NCBI GenBank assembly: GCA_036873755.1
Contig: JAVTVY010020453.1
Coordinates: 1-64,000, forward strand
DNA: 64,000 bases
Direction of reading: 5' to 3'
DNA from: Hanleya hanleyi
Taxonomy: Eukaryota; Mollusca; Polyplacophora; Lepidopleurida; Hanleyidae
Shown here: positions 43,546 through 54,899 of the stretch, one piece after another
How the letters are laid out: every line of letters begins with the position of its first letter
How positions within the stretch are numbered: position 1 is the stretch's first letter
The notes under the pieces: generated by a model
What the model saw: the letters and a program-made list of their open reading frames with translations, nothing else
Database searches by the model: none
Told to the model about the DNA's origin: nothing
Program-made: the position numbers and the translations under genes

Positions 43546-46500
43546 TTACATTTTTGTGTCATAATGCTGACAAGTCTTTCTATAGTACATCGCATAAAAG
43601 AAATTTACACTTTCGCAGATGGTAACAACAATGGCTATAGATAAAAGTAATACCCAAGTCCAGAGAAAACAGATATTGCCGTGGCAAAATATGTCTGCTG
43701 AATTCTGCTGTAATCTTGCATCGTCATATATGACGCCCACTATGATTTGTAAAACAATATTCATCGCTGACTGCGCTGAGAAGAAAAGCCCTGATATAAC
43801 ACCTAGGTACTGAACACCAAATTCAACTGATAATATTACTGATGGTAGTAAAAGTCCAACTCCTATACCGATTCCACATAGAATTGTTATAATGTAAACT
43901 GTGATGTCGCTCTGGCTTGTAATCTCTATTAACATTGCAGTGATAAAAGTCGCATAGCAAACGAAGAGAAGACTAAATCCGAAACCTGTCGATTGAAATC
44001 TGTCATATATGGAACCGAACGAAATCCTAACGGTAATCAATACAACTGTCAACACATACACCAAGTATAATGGTTCATTTAAATTCACAGTTTTCGCTAA
44101 AATAGTAATATTGTTCATAATTGTCAACTCACCGGCGTAGAAAATTACCGACGGCCAAAACAACAAGTTGAAGTATAAAGATCTGAACATTTGTACCAAA
44201 GTCATCTTATTGTCAGAAGCCGATTCATTCGCAGTTTCTTCGACGCTCACTTCAATATCATTTCTGTTGGAATCTGTTAGTGGAATTTCCTCCTCTGCGT
44301 CTTCCGATGTATATTGCTTATGGAATATGAAGCACATAGGAAGCAAAATAATGTTTAGAATTGCTATTGTGAAAAAGAAGGAACCTAAATCGTGAGTCCT
44401 CTGAAAGAATCCCTGATACAGTGCTGCAAAGAAGGTTTTACCAGATCCTGCAGCTGCCATGCTAAGTCCTGTCACTTTTCCGGCGTTTTTCTTATCGAAA
44501 TTACCACCACTAACAGCCACGAAAGTGAAAAAGGCCATTTCGTTCCCCGAACCTGTGAAAGAAATAACATCAGTTATATTGCTGGCATACAATGGACGAT
44601 ATTTCCATCTGCCCTCTCAACTGTTTCCTTTTGATAAGAATGTTTTTTTAATTATGGAATAAAAAAAAGCAGAAACAAGAATTCGTCAGTCTGTTTAACC
44701 CAATCGGGCCTGAGTGATTTGGAGTCTATCCCAGTCCTGGGGGCATGGAACGCCTCGCTCCCCCAATTTTTGTTTCTTAACCCCTTGGGAACTTTCCATA
44801 CTATATATTGAGTCAAGCTCTACGAGAAAAGTAAGAAGAAAAAAATCCAAGAATGCCGTCACGATGACGTCAGAGTGACGTCATGTTTTCGGAAGCCATA
44901 TTTCGCCTATTTTTGGCCGATTTTCAGAAGGTTTTTTTAAAAATATTTTCTTTGAAAAAAAAAAGATATAATAGAGAATAATTAGTTTTTGAAAATATAT
45001 TACTTTTGGCATTCTAGGCAATAAATATGTGATAACAAATGGACAAAAAAACAACAAGAAAACATGACTTTCTGAGGACACTGCTTGACCACCTTTTTTG
45101 AATTTTCCCATGATCCTTTACACTTAAGAGTTATGCAAATGACGTTAATAAGATTCACGTAAAAGTCAGAAAGTTTCAGCTCTCTTGTTCTCTTCGTTCC
45201 GAAGCTGCGGTGAAAATATTGTTTAGGGGGGCCCATCTTCACAACGTCAAGGTTTCTATTTGTAAGCCAAAGGCGAACCCTTGATCATCTTGCGTGATAT
45301 AGATATTTTTCGGTAGTATGCTGCTCATGTCCATTACTACGGGTCTTAGTCGAGCGTGGTCTTTCAGCTGAAGCCGTTGTCTTTTGTTGTCGAATGTTTA
45401 GTCCCATCCAAGTGATGTTCATTCCATCGCATTCGTTCATGGAGTTGGCCAGACAATTAAACACTTAAATCAGCCGGCACGGCATGTAGTGCGACGTCAT
45501 ATTTAACTTTTCAAAGAATGAGTGTATGACGGTATGATTTTTGTGTGTCGAGCCGCAATCAGAAAGCAAATTTAGTCCTGTTAATTGTTGCGTTTTATAG
45601 TATTCTGTTGCCTATGAAATACATTGCAGTGAAGAACGGGAAAGGAGCAATGCTGGACAAAGTTTTTGCTGCATTGAAATGAACATTCGACGATGTGTCT
45701 TAAAGTCAACGGATATCATTGAAAGCCCCACGCTCAAATACGAACCGTAATATTGCGAAAGTTTTATGTTACATGCGGTGCAGAGGGGGAAAAAATCGGT
45801 ATTCCGTCTTTCTAAACCAAAATCACCAGTCATATAATAATGTTCCGTCTTTTACTAACTAATTGGTATAGCGACCTCAATTGATCATGAAAAATGGCAA
45901 AAAGGATAATTCATTACATTTTAAAACAATTGCAACCAATTTTTTTTTATCCCGAGAATAGAAACAATTTATTATTATCACTACCCAGTGTATACCGGCT
46001 CGCCGAAACCAATGCCCGATGGCCTAACTATACTATGAAATTGAATTGTATTTACTAAATGTCATGGAATGAGTGCAACTTTCCAATATTACCTCTCCTT
46101 CCAATTGATAACATATATTATATATGCCCTTGGATTATTCAATATGGAATAAGCTATTCTCCTCATTACATGATTAATATACCAGAAATCTCCTCTATTT
46201 TGCACATTTTTAAGGCAAGGATGAGCAGACAAGATGCAGTGCATATACAGACATTGGACTTAAATGATTTTAGAAACTAAAGCAGTTAACTTTGTCGGTG
46301 CTTCTAATCAACAAGGGCTGATCGAACAGATGTTCCTTGCAATTTTTCGCTTGACGAGGAGGCCAGGCAAGGAAAAGGAATCTAAAATACAACGCTTTTC
46401 TGTCCGGATCGCTATATAACACCACACCAACTGTAGTCTCCACGCGATAAACGCGGTTTGTCTCCACATTTCGTGTAACATGCAGACTCAAACGCCCATA

Positions 46501-49500
46501 AAGGGAAGCCTTTAATTGCAAGGTTGTTGTGTTTTACTACCCACAATCTCGTGAAGCAAAGGTACTTCCCAAGGTTAGCTATCAATGTGACGTACCGTTC
46601 CGCTGTGTGCATTTCGCCACTGTAATGGACAAGAGTAGAATACTGCCGAACAAGTACTTTACTGCGATGGAATAAACATTCGAAATCCTTCCTTATTCTA
46701 AAAGTAATATGCTAATGTTGAAAGTTAACGCTGTTGTAAAAACCGTAATAAAGTTTCAGTGTTTCCTACATTTGCCTGGCTTGTTGGATGTTTGATGGTA
46801 GAATGGGTTTATTTTTTCTTCAAACAGATTTTGTTTTAAACTATGTTTCCTTTATATTTATTAATGCTCGTGGTTGTTGAAAATGTGCCTGTTCGTTTGC
46901 CGCCGGGTATATCCCACAAGCTTAGGTGCTTTCGAATCTCTTTTTGACGGTCGCCTTGGTCGCCGTAAACAAGTGATCTGATTGGTCAATATATCCAGGA
47001 TGTTGCTTTGCGTTGAACACATACAGTGCACTGCCCAAATGAACCAGCGGGGTATCTATAGGATAGGGGTACGCCTGGTTTTAGCGAGAATGGGCGAGGC
47101 TCGACCCCCCGACAGAATGATTACATAAACGCGGTATATTCAGCTCGTGGATAATAACTTCAGAATTGAAAGACCGTGAAATTAAACAATTTGAAAATGA
47201 TTAAATATTAACAACACCATATATATATAGAGCATTGTTAATGTTTTCAGTAACGAAACATTCAAAGTACGCAATTTGCTACTAAATTTGGTAATGTTAT
47301 TGAATTTCGTACTCTAATGGACTGATTATGTGATACCAAAGCGTTCCCTAGTTGGTTAAAGTTTCAGAACTGTCAGTGGATCAGAAGCCGTATGTTTCAA
47401 CTATATAGTCGAAATATTGTATATCAATGTGTTGATACATGTATCAGGAACCCAGGTCGTTTTCGGAAGGAGATGGTACGATTAAATAAGGCGCCATTTT
47501 GGCCTATACGCGATGCGGTTGAAATCGAAAAAATAAAATGTCTTAAAAATAATTGTGTTTGATATAACGGCAAAAAACTCATGCGTACACGATGTGTAAA
47601 AGCTCAATTGCTTTATGGTTATCTTTTGAATATGACTATATGCAGGCGCTTTCAAAAACCGATCCATTCAAAGCCCGTTCCTTCTCATTCACCAAACGCT
47701 ATATAGACGATCTTCTCGCTGTGGATAACCGCTATATAAATGAGGCAGTGAAGGATATATATCCACCTTCACTGGATTTGAAGGAAACTACAGATAACCC
47801 TACAGGCACATCATATTTAGATCTATATCTCTATAAAAATGAAGCGGGCATTCTCTCTCGTCTCGACAAAAGAGATGATTACAATTTCGACATCGTAAAC
47901 TATCCCTTTCTGGACAGTAATATTCCAGTGGGACCTGCATATGGCGTATACATATCTCGCTTAGTAGCATTTGCTACATCCTGTGTTAAATGTGACGATT
48001 TTAATCAACGTCACAAAACACTGGTGCAGAAACTTAAAAACAGGGCTATTCCACCAAGCGCCTACACTCAAAGTTTCTCAAATTTGGCGATACATATCGC
48101 ATGCTGATAGCAAAATACGAGCGTAGCCTGCAAGATCTATGGCGTTACGTTTCGTAACTTGTGTCTAATTCCTCTTAACCCGGGGCTAAGGGCCGTATGA
48201 ACCCATGTACTTCAAGATCCTCATGGTACTCATATGAACAGACACAATCAAAGCGTGACTGAGATACATCATTCTTTAGATGACGACTTTACAACGAATA
48301 TTATGGATTAAGAATACTGATCAGCGATACGGATTTGATATTTTGGGAACATCATGATGTCTTGCCGGCATCATTGAAAACTGTTGACCGCTTCTCTCTT
48401 GCAGGAAACAAGCCTATGTTTATGTATACTATGATTGTCTTTTTGAATTTGGTGCTAATACTGTTATATGGAAAATGGAATAGGTCTTTGGATTATGGAC
48501 GCGGATATTCTCTAATGGACGACGGCTGGATTATGAATGACGGACTAGACGCTTGTAATTATGAGATCGGCAGCCTGTGCTATTTCGTGAAAAAAGGATT
48601 AAAATCGAAACACACACACATTTAGACACGAAAGGCCCCTTGGACTAAAAAGATTTTCCAGCAGTGAAGATATAATGCCAACGGACATCACCAGGTTAAA
48701 TGGCGTTTTGGTCCGAGGGCAATCTAATTAAAATTAAATCTGCTCCCCAATTCGGATATGTGACTTGTAGGATCTAACCGGCTTGCAGTATGCGAGTGTC
48801 AACCAATCCCGAAAACTTTTCGTAGTGCTTTGAAGGGAACATAATGGTAGGGGCTTGCTGGATGGCTCAGCCGAATCAGAAGCCACGCTGACGGAGTATC
48901 TTCAGATGTTGCCGCGCTCACGCTAGTTTGGTGCCATAATGTGGGGTAGAAATATGGACTATAGGCTTTGATATATATCTTGGGTTAAAGCGCAGACGAT
49001 GATCCTATCCCCCCTTCCCGACTGCAAGTAAAGTAGTTAAAATGCGGCCATGATGTCATAAGACTATAATTATTCATGCCCTGGGCGCTATGAACACCAA
49101 ATTCAATTGAAATCAGTAGATCCAACATAGCGACATAAACGATTGAAGAGCTCTGATAGGATATCAATTTATTGAGATTGGGTCCAAGGAGTTCTTCGTG
49201 TCTAAATGTGTGTTCGAATGACTTGATTTAAACCCCTTTTCACGAAATAGCAGAATGCCTTTGATTTTAATTTCATGTAATAACTATAATCATAGCGCAA
49301 TCGAGCTAAAACTTTCATATATGGTGTAAATATATTTTCTCTTGCCGTTATATTAAAACATTTTAAATTATTTTTAGGACATTTTGTTTTTTTGGATTTC
49401 AACCACACCAAGTATAGGCCAAAATGCCGCCTTTTCGTACGATCTCCCTTAACTTTTTTTATTTTGTATTTTTTTTAAATTAGTGGTTAGTGGGGGGGGG

Positions 49501-49792
49501 GGGGGGGGACTCCAAAATCCGATGCATATATATTGACATAGTATCATATCATTCATAGTATAACCGTAAACTCATGTGTACTTACTAATAATGAACTGGC
49601 CCAAGCACACCAAACTCGGCCAGCTCTTGAATAATTCACTTTTGACGAAAAACAGTCCGAATAGAGCACACCCAGGTACAACTTGTATGAATATCAGAGT
49701 ACATATCATCTTGTATCCAAACCTAGCAAAAAGCAATGGACCAACAACGGCCATGGCTGCACCAGCAGTACTTGCAGAAGCCACGAGCTCCA
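43546..49792 (-). CDS. Major facilitator (nodulin-like) transporter, last two coding exons (5' partial)
   Basis: Minus-strand exons are 49792-49586 (69 codons) and 44552-43546 (334 codons plus TAA). The donor (A|GTAAGT at 49585) and acceptor (tttcacag before 44552) leave one plus two bases, so the frame is kept across the 5.0-kb intron. Exon one encodes a helix pair (AGAAMAVVGPLLFARFGYK, then ICTLIFIQVVPGCALFGLFF). Exon two starts SGNEMAFFTFVAVSGGNF and AGKVTGLSMAAAGSGKTFF, the nodulin-like domain pattern. An acidic loop (EDAEEEIPLTDSNRNDIEVS) and about six more hydrophobic helices follow, including the MFS-type RISFGSIYDRF. The predicted product is a plasma- or organelle-membrane solute carrier; the substrate is unknown. 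Earlier exons (the first one to two helices) were not found in the window. Confidence 0.85.
44553..47465. other. Intron of the transporter gene, right part
   Basis: AT-rich with long homopolymers near 44640-44990. Minus frames at 46270-46612 have protein-like composition but no recognised family. No transposon ends were identified here. Confidence 0.5.
47630..48559 (+). mobile_element. T-family element, 5'-truncated, in one arm of the foldback
   Basis: The RT portion 47630-48104 (FEYDYMQALSKTDPFKARS, FTKRYIDDLLAVDN, TGTSYLDLYLYKNEAGI, GPAYGVYISRLVAFATSC) is open over 171 codons, the best-preserved copy here. The tail 48105-48559 contains the structured block (48161-48267, one mismatch in P3) and ends 'ctagacgcttgtaat'. 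The uninterrupted opposite arm of the foldback shows the empty target, so both borders are known. Confidence 0.85.
48720..49180. mobile_element. MITE with CAATCT...AGATTG ends, 461 bp
   Basis: The ends 'caatctaattaaaattaaat' and 'gatatcaatttattgagatt' match those of the 109-bp copy at 9403-9511. It is flanked by ggtccgaggg and ggtccaagga, a possible 10-bp target duplication with two differences. Internal sequence is non-coding. It forms most of the centre of the larger foldback. Confidence 0.6.
49491..49509 (+). repeat. Poly-G run
   Basis: About 19 G with no interruption, next to the outer end of the foldback arm. Length is unreliable. Confidence 0.85.
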
Positions 49793-49980
49793 CTGAAACA
49801 CACAGAAAATATTTTTTTTTGCAATAATTCAGTCATGAAATGAATTCAAACGCAAATCTTTCCCTTGAAGTCGACGATGATCCGCTGACAGTCCTATCTA
49901 CTTTTTGTTCTAATTCAAAATAAATAAGTCGTTTTGAATTTCCGTTTCTCTTGAAGCCAATAGGGGAAACATCTACCTAG

Positions 49981-50438
49981 TATAATCCGTGGCGTGTCCG
50001 ACTCCTCCTCCTACTCCTCCTCCTCCTACTCCGCTTTACTCACTGCACAGCGGGTCGCATAGGTGTGACGCGGGATAGGGTGGGGCGAGAGACCTGAGGG
50101 TTTCACTACCTGAGATTCCATGGGCCAGGCTTACACCCTACAGTAGAATGGGTCGACTGCGCATGCGCGATGAGCAGTGCGTGATGAGTAGTATAGAAAG
50201 GGCACGCGATCTCCCTATCCGTATAGGTGTGGCGCGGGATAGGGTTGGGCGAGAGACCTGGTGTTTTCGCTACCTGAGATTCCATGGGCCAGGCTTGCAC
50301 CCTACAGTAGAATGGGTCGACTGCGCATGCGCGATGAGTTGTGCGCGATGAGTAGTACAGAAAGGGCACGCGATATCCCTATCCCTATAAACTAACCCAT
50401 GGGGGTGAATGAACCCATGGGGGTGAATGAGCACTCGT
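49981..50438 (-). repeat. 450-bp dimeric repeat element, copy E2
   Basis: Reverse complement of the element at 1804-2252, with the same 5' 'cacccccatgggtt' doublet, two 164-bp units and the 'ccacggattata' end. The long minus frame 50106-50369 equals the plus frame 1873-2136 because of this and is not a gene. Copies differ by scattered substitutions and a few small indels. Confidence 0.85.
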
Positions 50439-50593
50439 TCTTATAAACAATGACTGAGAATACTACGGAACAGTAAAAGGGACATGCAGTTTATTAATGC
50501 CGTAAAATTGGAACCCTCTGTACTATCTACCAAGATAGGTGCTGCACAGGTTTGCAACTGTCGACTGAAGACACGGTGGTCATATAAAGAGGT

Positions 50594-52000
50594 CAGACAG
50601 TATCCTATGGAAGACCAAATGTCCAAATAATCAGAAATTCTCAGTTATTGAACCGAAAACCCAAGTATTTTAATAAATAAATCTGAGTTATATAACAGAC
50701 AACACTAAGTTTCTTTTTCCTCACCTCGAGTTTCTGTTTCTCAACATTGAAAATCCCAGTTGTGTCTGGATAACTCAAGTTATCGAACCGAGAACCTATA
50801 GGTTTCGAATCGAACTCACGTTAACGACAGAAAACATAGGTTATCTAGCAGATAAAAGTTCGAGTTTCTCTTTCAACCTCGAGTTTTTCTTTTATTTTGG
50901 ACACTCGTCCAGAAAAAAATTGCGGTTGTCGCAAAGTGAAACTTGACTAACTTCGAGTTTCATAATCCGGGTATCTTGGGTTTCGCGCCCATTCCCGATT
51001 TTGACTGATCAAAACGTCAGACAGAACCACACAATGAAGATGTATTCAACAAGCGGATAACTGAGATTATTTATTTAATGTAGACATGGGTATATCCTGC
51101 ATGACCGAGCCTAGTTTATACAAGCAGTCAATTATCATAGGCTGGGTAATGGTACTCAGAACTAGGCCTGCAAACAGTTTAATAACTATATACGATATTT
51201 ATGCTGCAGGCAGAATTGGGGAAATAATCTAGTTGTAATTCTACTATCCGTTCAAGTTGACTGGCCACACCAGATATGTTAATGTAATTCACACCTACAA
51301 AGCACACTTAGTGATATGTAGATAGCTACTTTTGTAAATACCTCACTTATACATAAATAAGCACACACGTTCTGTCTCTGGGTCAGCAGCAATGAATGTC
51401 AGTTTGATGGATAAGAATTTCCTGGTGATTAGCGCCTCTTTTCATATCCTTTTCTATTGCAACCAAGGACGGACACTTTTCACCAATGTGGAGAAAAATG
51501 TCGTAGAGGTTAAAATACAAGGGCCGTACACTCTTAGCCACGGGACATTCTTAGCCTCCGCACCGGCACTGAATGTTTTCTTACTTTTAAACGTGAGAAG
51601 TTTGATTTCGCGTAATTAATTTCGTCACGTGGTTCCGTCTGTATTTCTGGTGGGTCAACAATATGAAAAAGGCGCGATACACAGTTTACTCGGATATCGA
51701 AACTCAAAGTTAGAAAGTCGAGTTTCACTTTATGACATCCACTAATTCGAAAACCTAGGTTATCGACTGACAACTTAGATTTTCTACAAGAATGTGCAAA
51801 ACAAGAGAGAAACTTGAAGTTGAAAGAGAAACTCGGGGTTGGTTGTCTGATAGATAACCTACGTTTTCGACCGTTAACGTAAGTTTTCGATTCGAAAACC
51901 ATGGTTTTCTCTTTGATAACTTAATCTGTTAGAGAAAATTTTTTTATAACTGAGTTTCTGATTATTTGAATATTTGACCTTCCATAGTATCTCATATGAA
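50594..52000. mobile_element. Foldback-like element with ~380-bp diverged inverted arms
   Basis: Left arm about 50594-50990, right arm about 51650-52000 inverted. Matching landmarks in order from the outside: 'tatcctatggaag', 'caaataatcagaaa', 'gttttcgaatcgaa', 'cacgttaacg', 'ataggttatctagcaga', 'gagtttctctttcaac' and 'aaagtgaaact'. The arms are themselves built of short repeats of gagtttct and aacctaggttttcga. The 660-bp centre has no recognised gene. Confidence 0.65.
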
Positions 52001-52269
52001 CATGCATATACATATAAGTCAAATGTACTGTACTAACATGGTATCCTTTATTTTCACTGTTAAAAAGATGTAGACATCGGATCTGCTTACACAAGCATAT
52101 ATTCACACAAAGTACACATTCATTCCAAAGACATAATAAAATCAGAGAATTCATATTTTCCAATACCGTAAATGGCATAGCAGGTCATTGTGGTCAAGTT
52201 CCATCTCTTAAATATACATACGCATTCAGATTATAAAACACATAGTTATAAAACAAGAATCGAAATGGT

Positions 52270-52638
52270 ATTCTGGTGATAAAACTTAATAAAACAAATT
52301 ACTGTAGTAGCTCAAACAGATTATAAAGCATATATAGATACAGGGAAATGTATACCACAGTTTAGCTATGTATATAGAGATACAATTGTTTTGGCCTGTA
52401 TGGAATGCCACACGAATGTTTTTAAGTACCTATAAATATATTGCATCTAAACAGAAGCTTGGGGTAATTCCTCAGAATGTGATCATCGATTCCCCCCCCC
52501 CCCCTTCGTCGGTTGCAAATATAGATATAAATATACCGCAATTAATAAAGTTTATCATAAATACAATTACATGATAAACCAATTTATTCTATTGCCTGAA
52601 CCGAGGGGAGGTGTTGCATCGTCGGGTTATGTCCCTTA
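52270..52638 (+). repeat. Duplicated segment, blocks A and B, copy 1
   Basis: Block A (52270-52544) reappears almost unchanged at 57228-57496 and block B (52545-52638) at 56908-57001. In copy 1 they are contiguous; in copy 2 B comes before A. A C-run (52494-52504) differs in length between copies. Confidence 0.9.
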
Positions 52639-52842
52639 AGGTCCATTCTCACGCTGCGATTTGTAGTAACAACTTGTAGCATACAACCCAGTTGCATCGT
52701 GAGAACACTCGTACGATTTTAGTCGCATGCTACAAGTCGTATGAAATAGAACCGGTCCTATTTCATGCGATTAGTTGCATACTACAAATCGGGGGATTCC
52801 CCGCCGAGTTGTTACTACAAATCGCAGCGTGAGAATGGGCCT
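52639..52842. mobile_element. PIF/Harbinger-like MITE, 204 bp
   Basis: The ends are AGGTCCATTCTCACGCTGCG and, inverted, AGGCCCATTCTCACGCTGCG; about 35 bp pair with one difference. It is flanked by TTA (52636-52638 and 52843-52845). The duplicate segment at 56999-57001 has a single TTA and no insert, so it is the pre-insertion site. A 3-bp TTA/TAA target duplication is the mark of PIF/Harbinger. It is internally palindromic and non-coding. Confidence 0.85.
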
Positions 52843-52845
52843 TTA

Positions 52846-52928
52846 GTTACAATCCTCGAACATCCGGGTATTCCTTTTCGGATATGCTGACCATCAGAGC
52901 AGATGGCTTTCTGGAAGGAAATTGTTAT
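52846..52928 (+). repeat. Duplicated segment, block C, copy 1
   Basis: Identical or nearly so to 57002-57084, directly after block B once the MITE is removed. Similarity stops at 'gaaattgttat'. Confidence 0.9.
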
Positions 52929-54899
52929 AACCATTCCTCTCTTAATTTTATTCTTAGTATTTTGGCAGATGTGTGCCGTGTAGTGGTCTCGGATATGGGC
53001 AATCCTGCTCTGGTGCAGATTGATATGCGATCCAGCGCCGCGGACAGGCGACGACAACAACAACAACAGCAACAACATGCTACACCCGCGTCACCATGTA
53101 GCAGGATCGATCTTGAAGTTGAAGTCGGCGAAATCTGCCGCTGTGAATGCCTTCCACAAGATCGAGTGTTGGGAGGTCCAGCTCTCGGTCGCGGAATGAG
53201 AGGGGTCAGGAATTCAGCTGCTTGGGTTACGGTTGGCCTACAGTTTGTCTGTTGATGGTGCAATTGTGCAGGTGAGTTGCAATATCACAGGCATTGAAAT
53301 ATGAAAATGGAAAGAGAGCGGATGAGAGCTCTTGTGTGAATATTTTTGAGAGATTTGCAAGATAAGATTTAGAAGGGATAACTGTTATTCTTAAAAGGAA
53401 AAGCATATTTTTGGGATATTTAAGGAGAGGGAACTGTCACTCTCCCAGAATCAAGGAAGGACATAGTGGTAGATGGCAGAGCGTGATCACTCTCCAAGGC
53501 GTGGCTGCGTCATCATGTGCTCAAGGATATACATGATATAGGCATATAGTCTGAAATGAATTTGTTTATGAGTTAGATGAAACGAAGTTTTCATGTTTTT
53601 GGGCTGGTTTATTTGCATCATAACATGTTGTGATTTTATTATCACTTTCCACAGTGTGCCACTCGAAGGCCAGTTAATAAGGGATAACAAGCAGTCGCTG
53701 ATGAAACAAGAATAAGGCAAACTGCTATGAACTATTTCGAATATTTTATCTGCACTAACTCAGTGAAATCTTGAGAGATTTGCCTGGGCTTATTTGTCCT
53801 GGTTCATGGGTGGTTGTAGCTGCCATTTGGCCAGTGTTATTTTGATATGAGAATCCAGGTAACCCCCAGGGTGCAGCATTCTTTTGGATACCCTAGATTT
53901 TGGACAGCCTAAATCATACAGACATGACGGATGTAACATGGCAGATATAGAAAATGGACTGCATAGGGACTAAACTGGAGAAAGAGAGCAGTTTTCAGAC
54001 CTTGGTGTTTAAAAATAGCAACAGAGGCTGAGAGCTGTGATTAGCTCTTCGAAGAGATGGCTGAGGAGTGATTTCGGTGACATGAGGAGTGATCACAATA
54101 TTGTTTCATAAAAATTTCATTTGTCTGGGAGTCTTTATTCGCTCTCTTGATATCAATTTCAGGGAAATGATTGGGAATGAGAGTTATCACGCCCTCAATA
54201 CAAAGGGCCTGAATTTTGGACACCCATATTAAAATATTTTAATTTGGGTATTTTCATATTTGGCTATTAAAAAAAAAAAAATAGTCTGGTGTAGCCTGAT
54301 TATTGTTTTGGAGGCGGATGTCCCCTGTTCCATCCAATTGCTAAGCTCAAATTTATTCTCGCTGGTACGCTAAATGTTTATTTCTCGCCCACCAATTCAA
54401 AATCAATTATGTGATATTGAAGTGAGACGTTGGGAAGTTTGGATCGACAGGGTTTCGAAAAGTAAAGCTATGGGCAACTGATTGGCTGGTCGGTGACTGG
54501 CATACAAGTTGTATTCATAATCATAATCATCAGTCTATCATTATGATGATCAATAGTTAGGGTGGATGGGAAAACAACAGATCTCCCATGACATGAAACT
54601 GATGTGAGTGATAGGGAGATAGAAAACACTCACTCGTCCATTTAAATACTGTTTGCTGTATGTGAGAGAAGCCAATTAATAGCCTATCGTCGTTTCGGTT
54701 CAAGGGAGGTAATTCATGGAGTGTCAAACAAAATCGGATCATGCACATGTGGGAAAATTGTGGCACTCTGTTGGGTAGGTTTGTCCTTAAAGGTCAGAGT
54801 TTGTAAAGCTAACATGGTGGCACCCATAATATTGTATAAGAATACAGGCATATGAGAATGGATAATTGGAAAGGATACTTTAAGCCTAATATAATTGGC
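52929..54899. other. Gene-free spacer with a CAA-rich patch
   Basis: A (CAA)n-like patch at 53053-53078 sits in a relatively GC-rich 200 bp where frames on both strands are open (52884-53255 plus, 52925-53263 minus); neither is recognised. The rest is AT-rich without features. Confidence 0.45.

Larger units (their letters stand above)
47466..49446. mobile_element. Foldback element with ~260-bp inverted arms
   Basis: The left arm is 47466-47630 plus 48560-48650 (split by an inserted retroelement); the right arm is 49182-49446 inverted. Outer ends read GGAGATGGTACGA and, reversed, GGGAGATCGTACGA. Both arms continue with 'cattttggcctatac', 'aaataaaatgtc..aaaaataat' and 'ctatttcgtgaaaa'. The centre, 48651-49181, holds another MITE-like unit. 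No transposase is encoded. The element lies entirely in the transporter intron. Confidence 0.75.

Noticed and set aside
46270..46612. Additional exon of the transporter on the minus strand
   Set aside because: The phase-compatible join between 49586 and 44552 needs no exon here, and the frame lacks membrane helices.
52884..53263. PolyQ-containing ORFs on both strands
   Set aside because: Both arise from a CAA/CAG patch in GC-richer DNA and show no family match or splice support.
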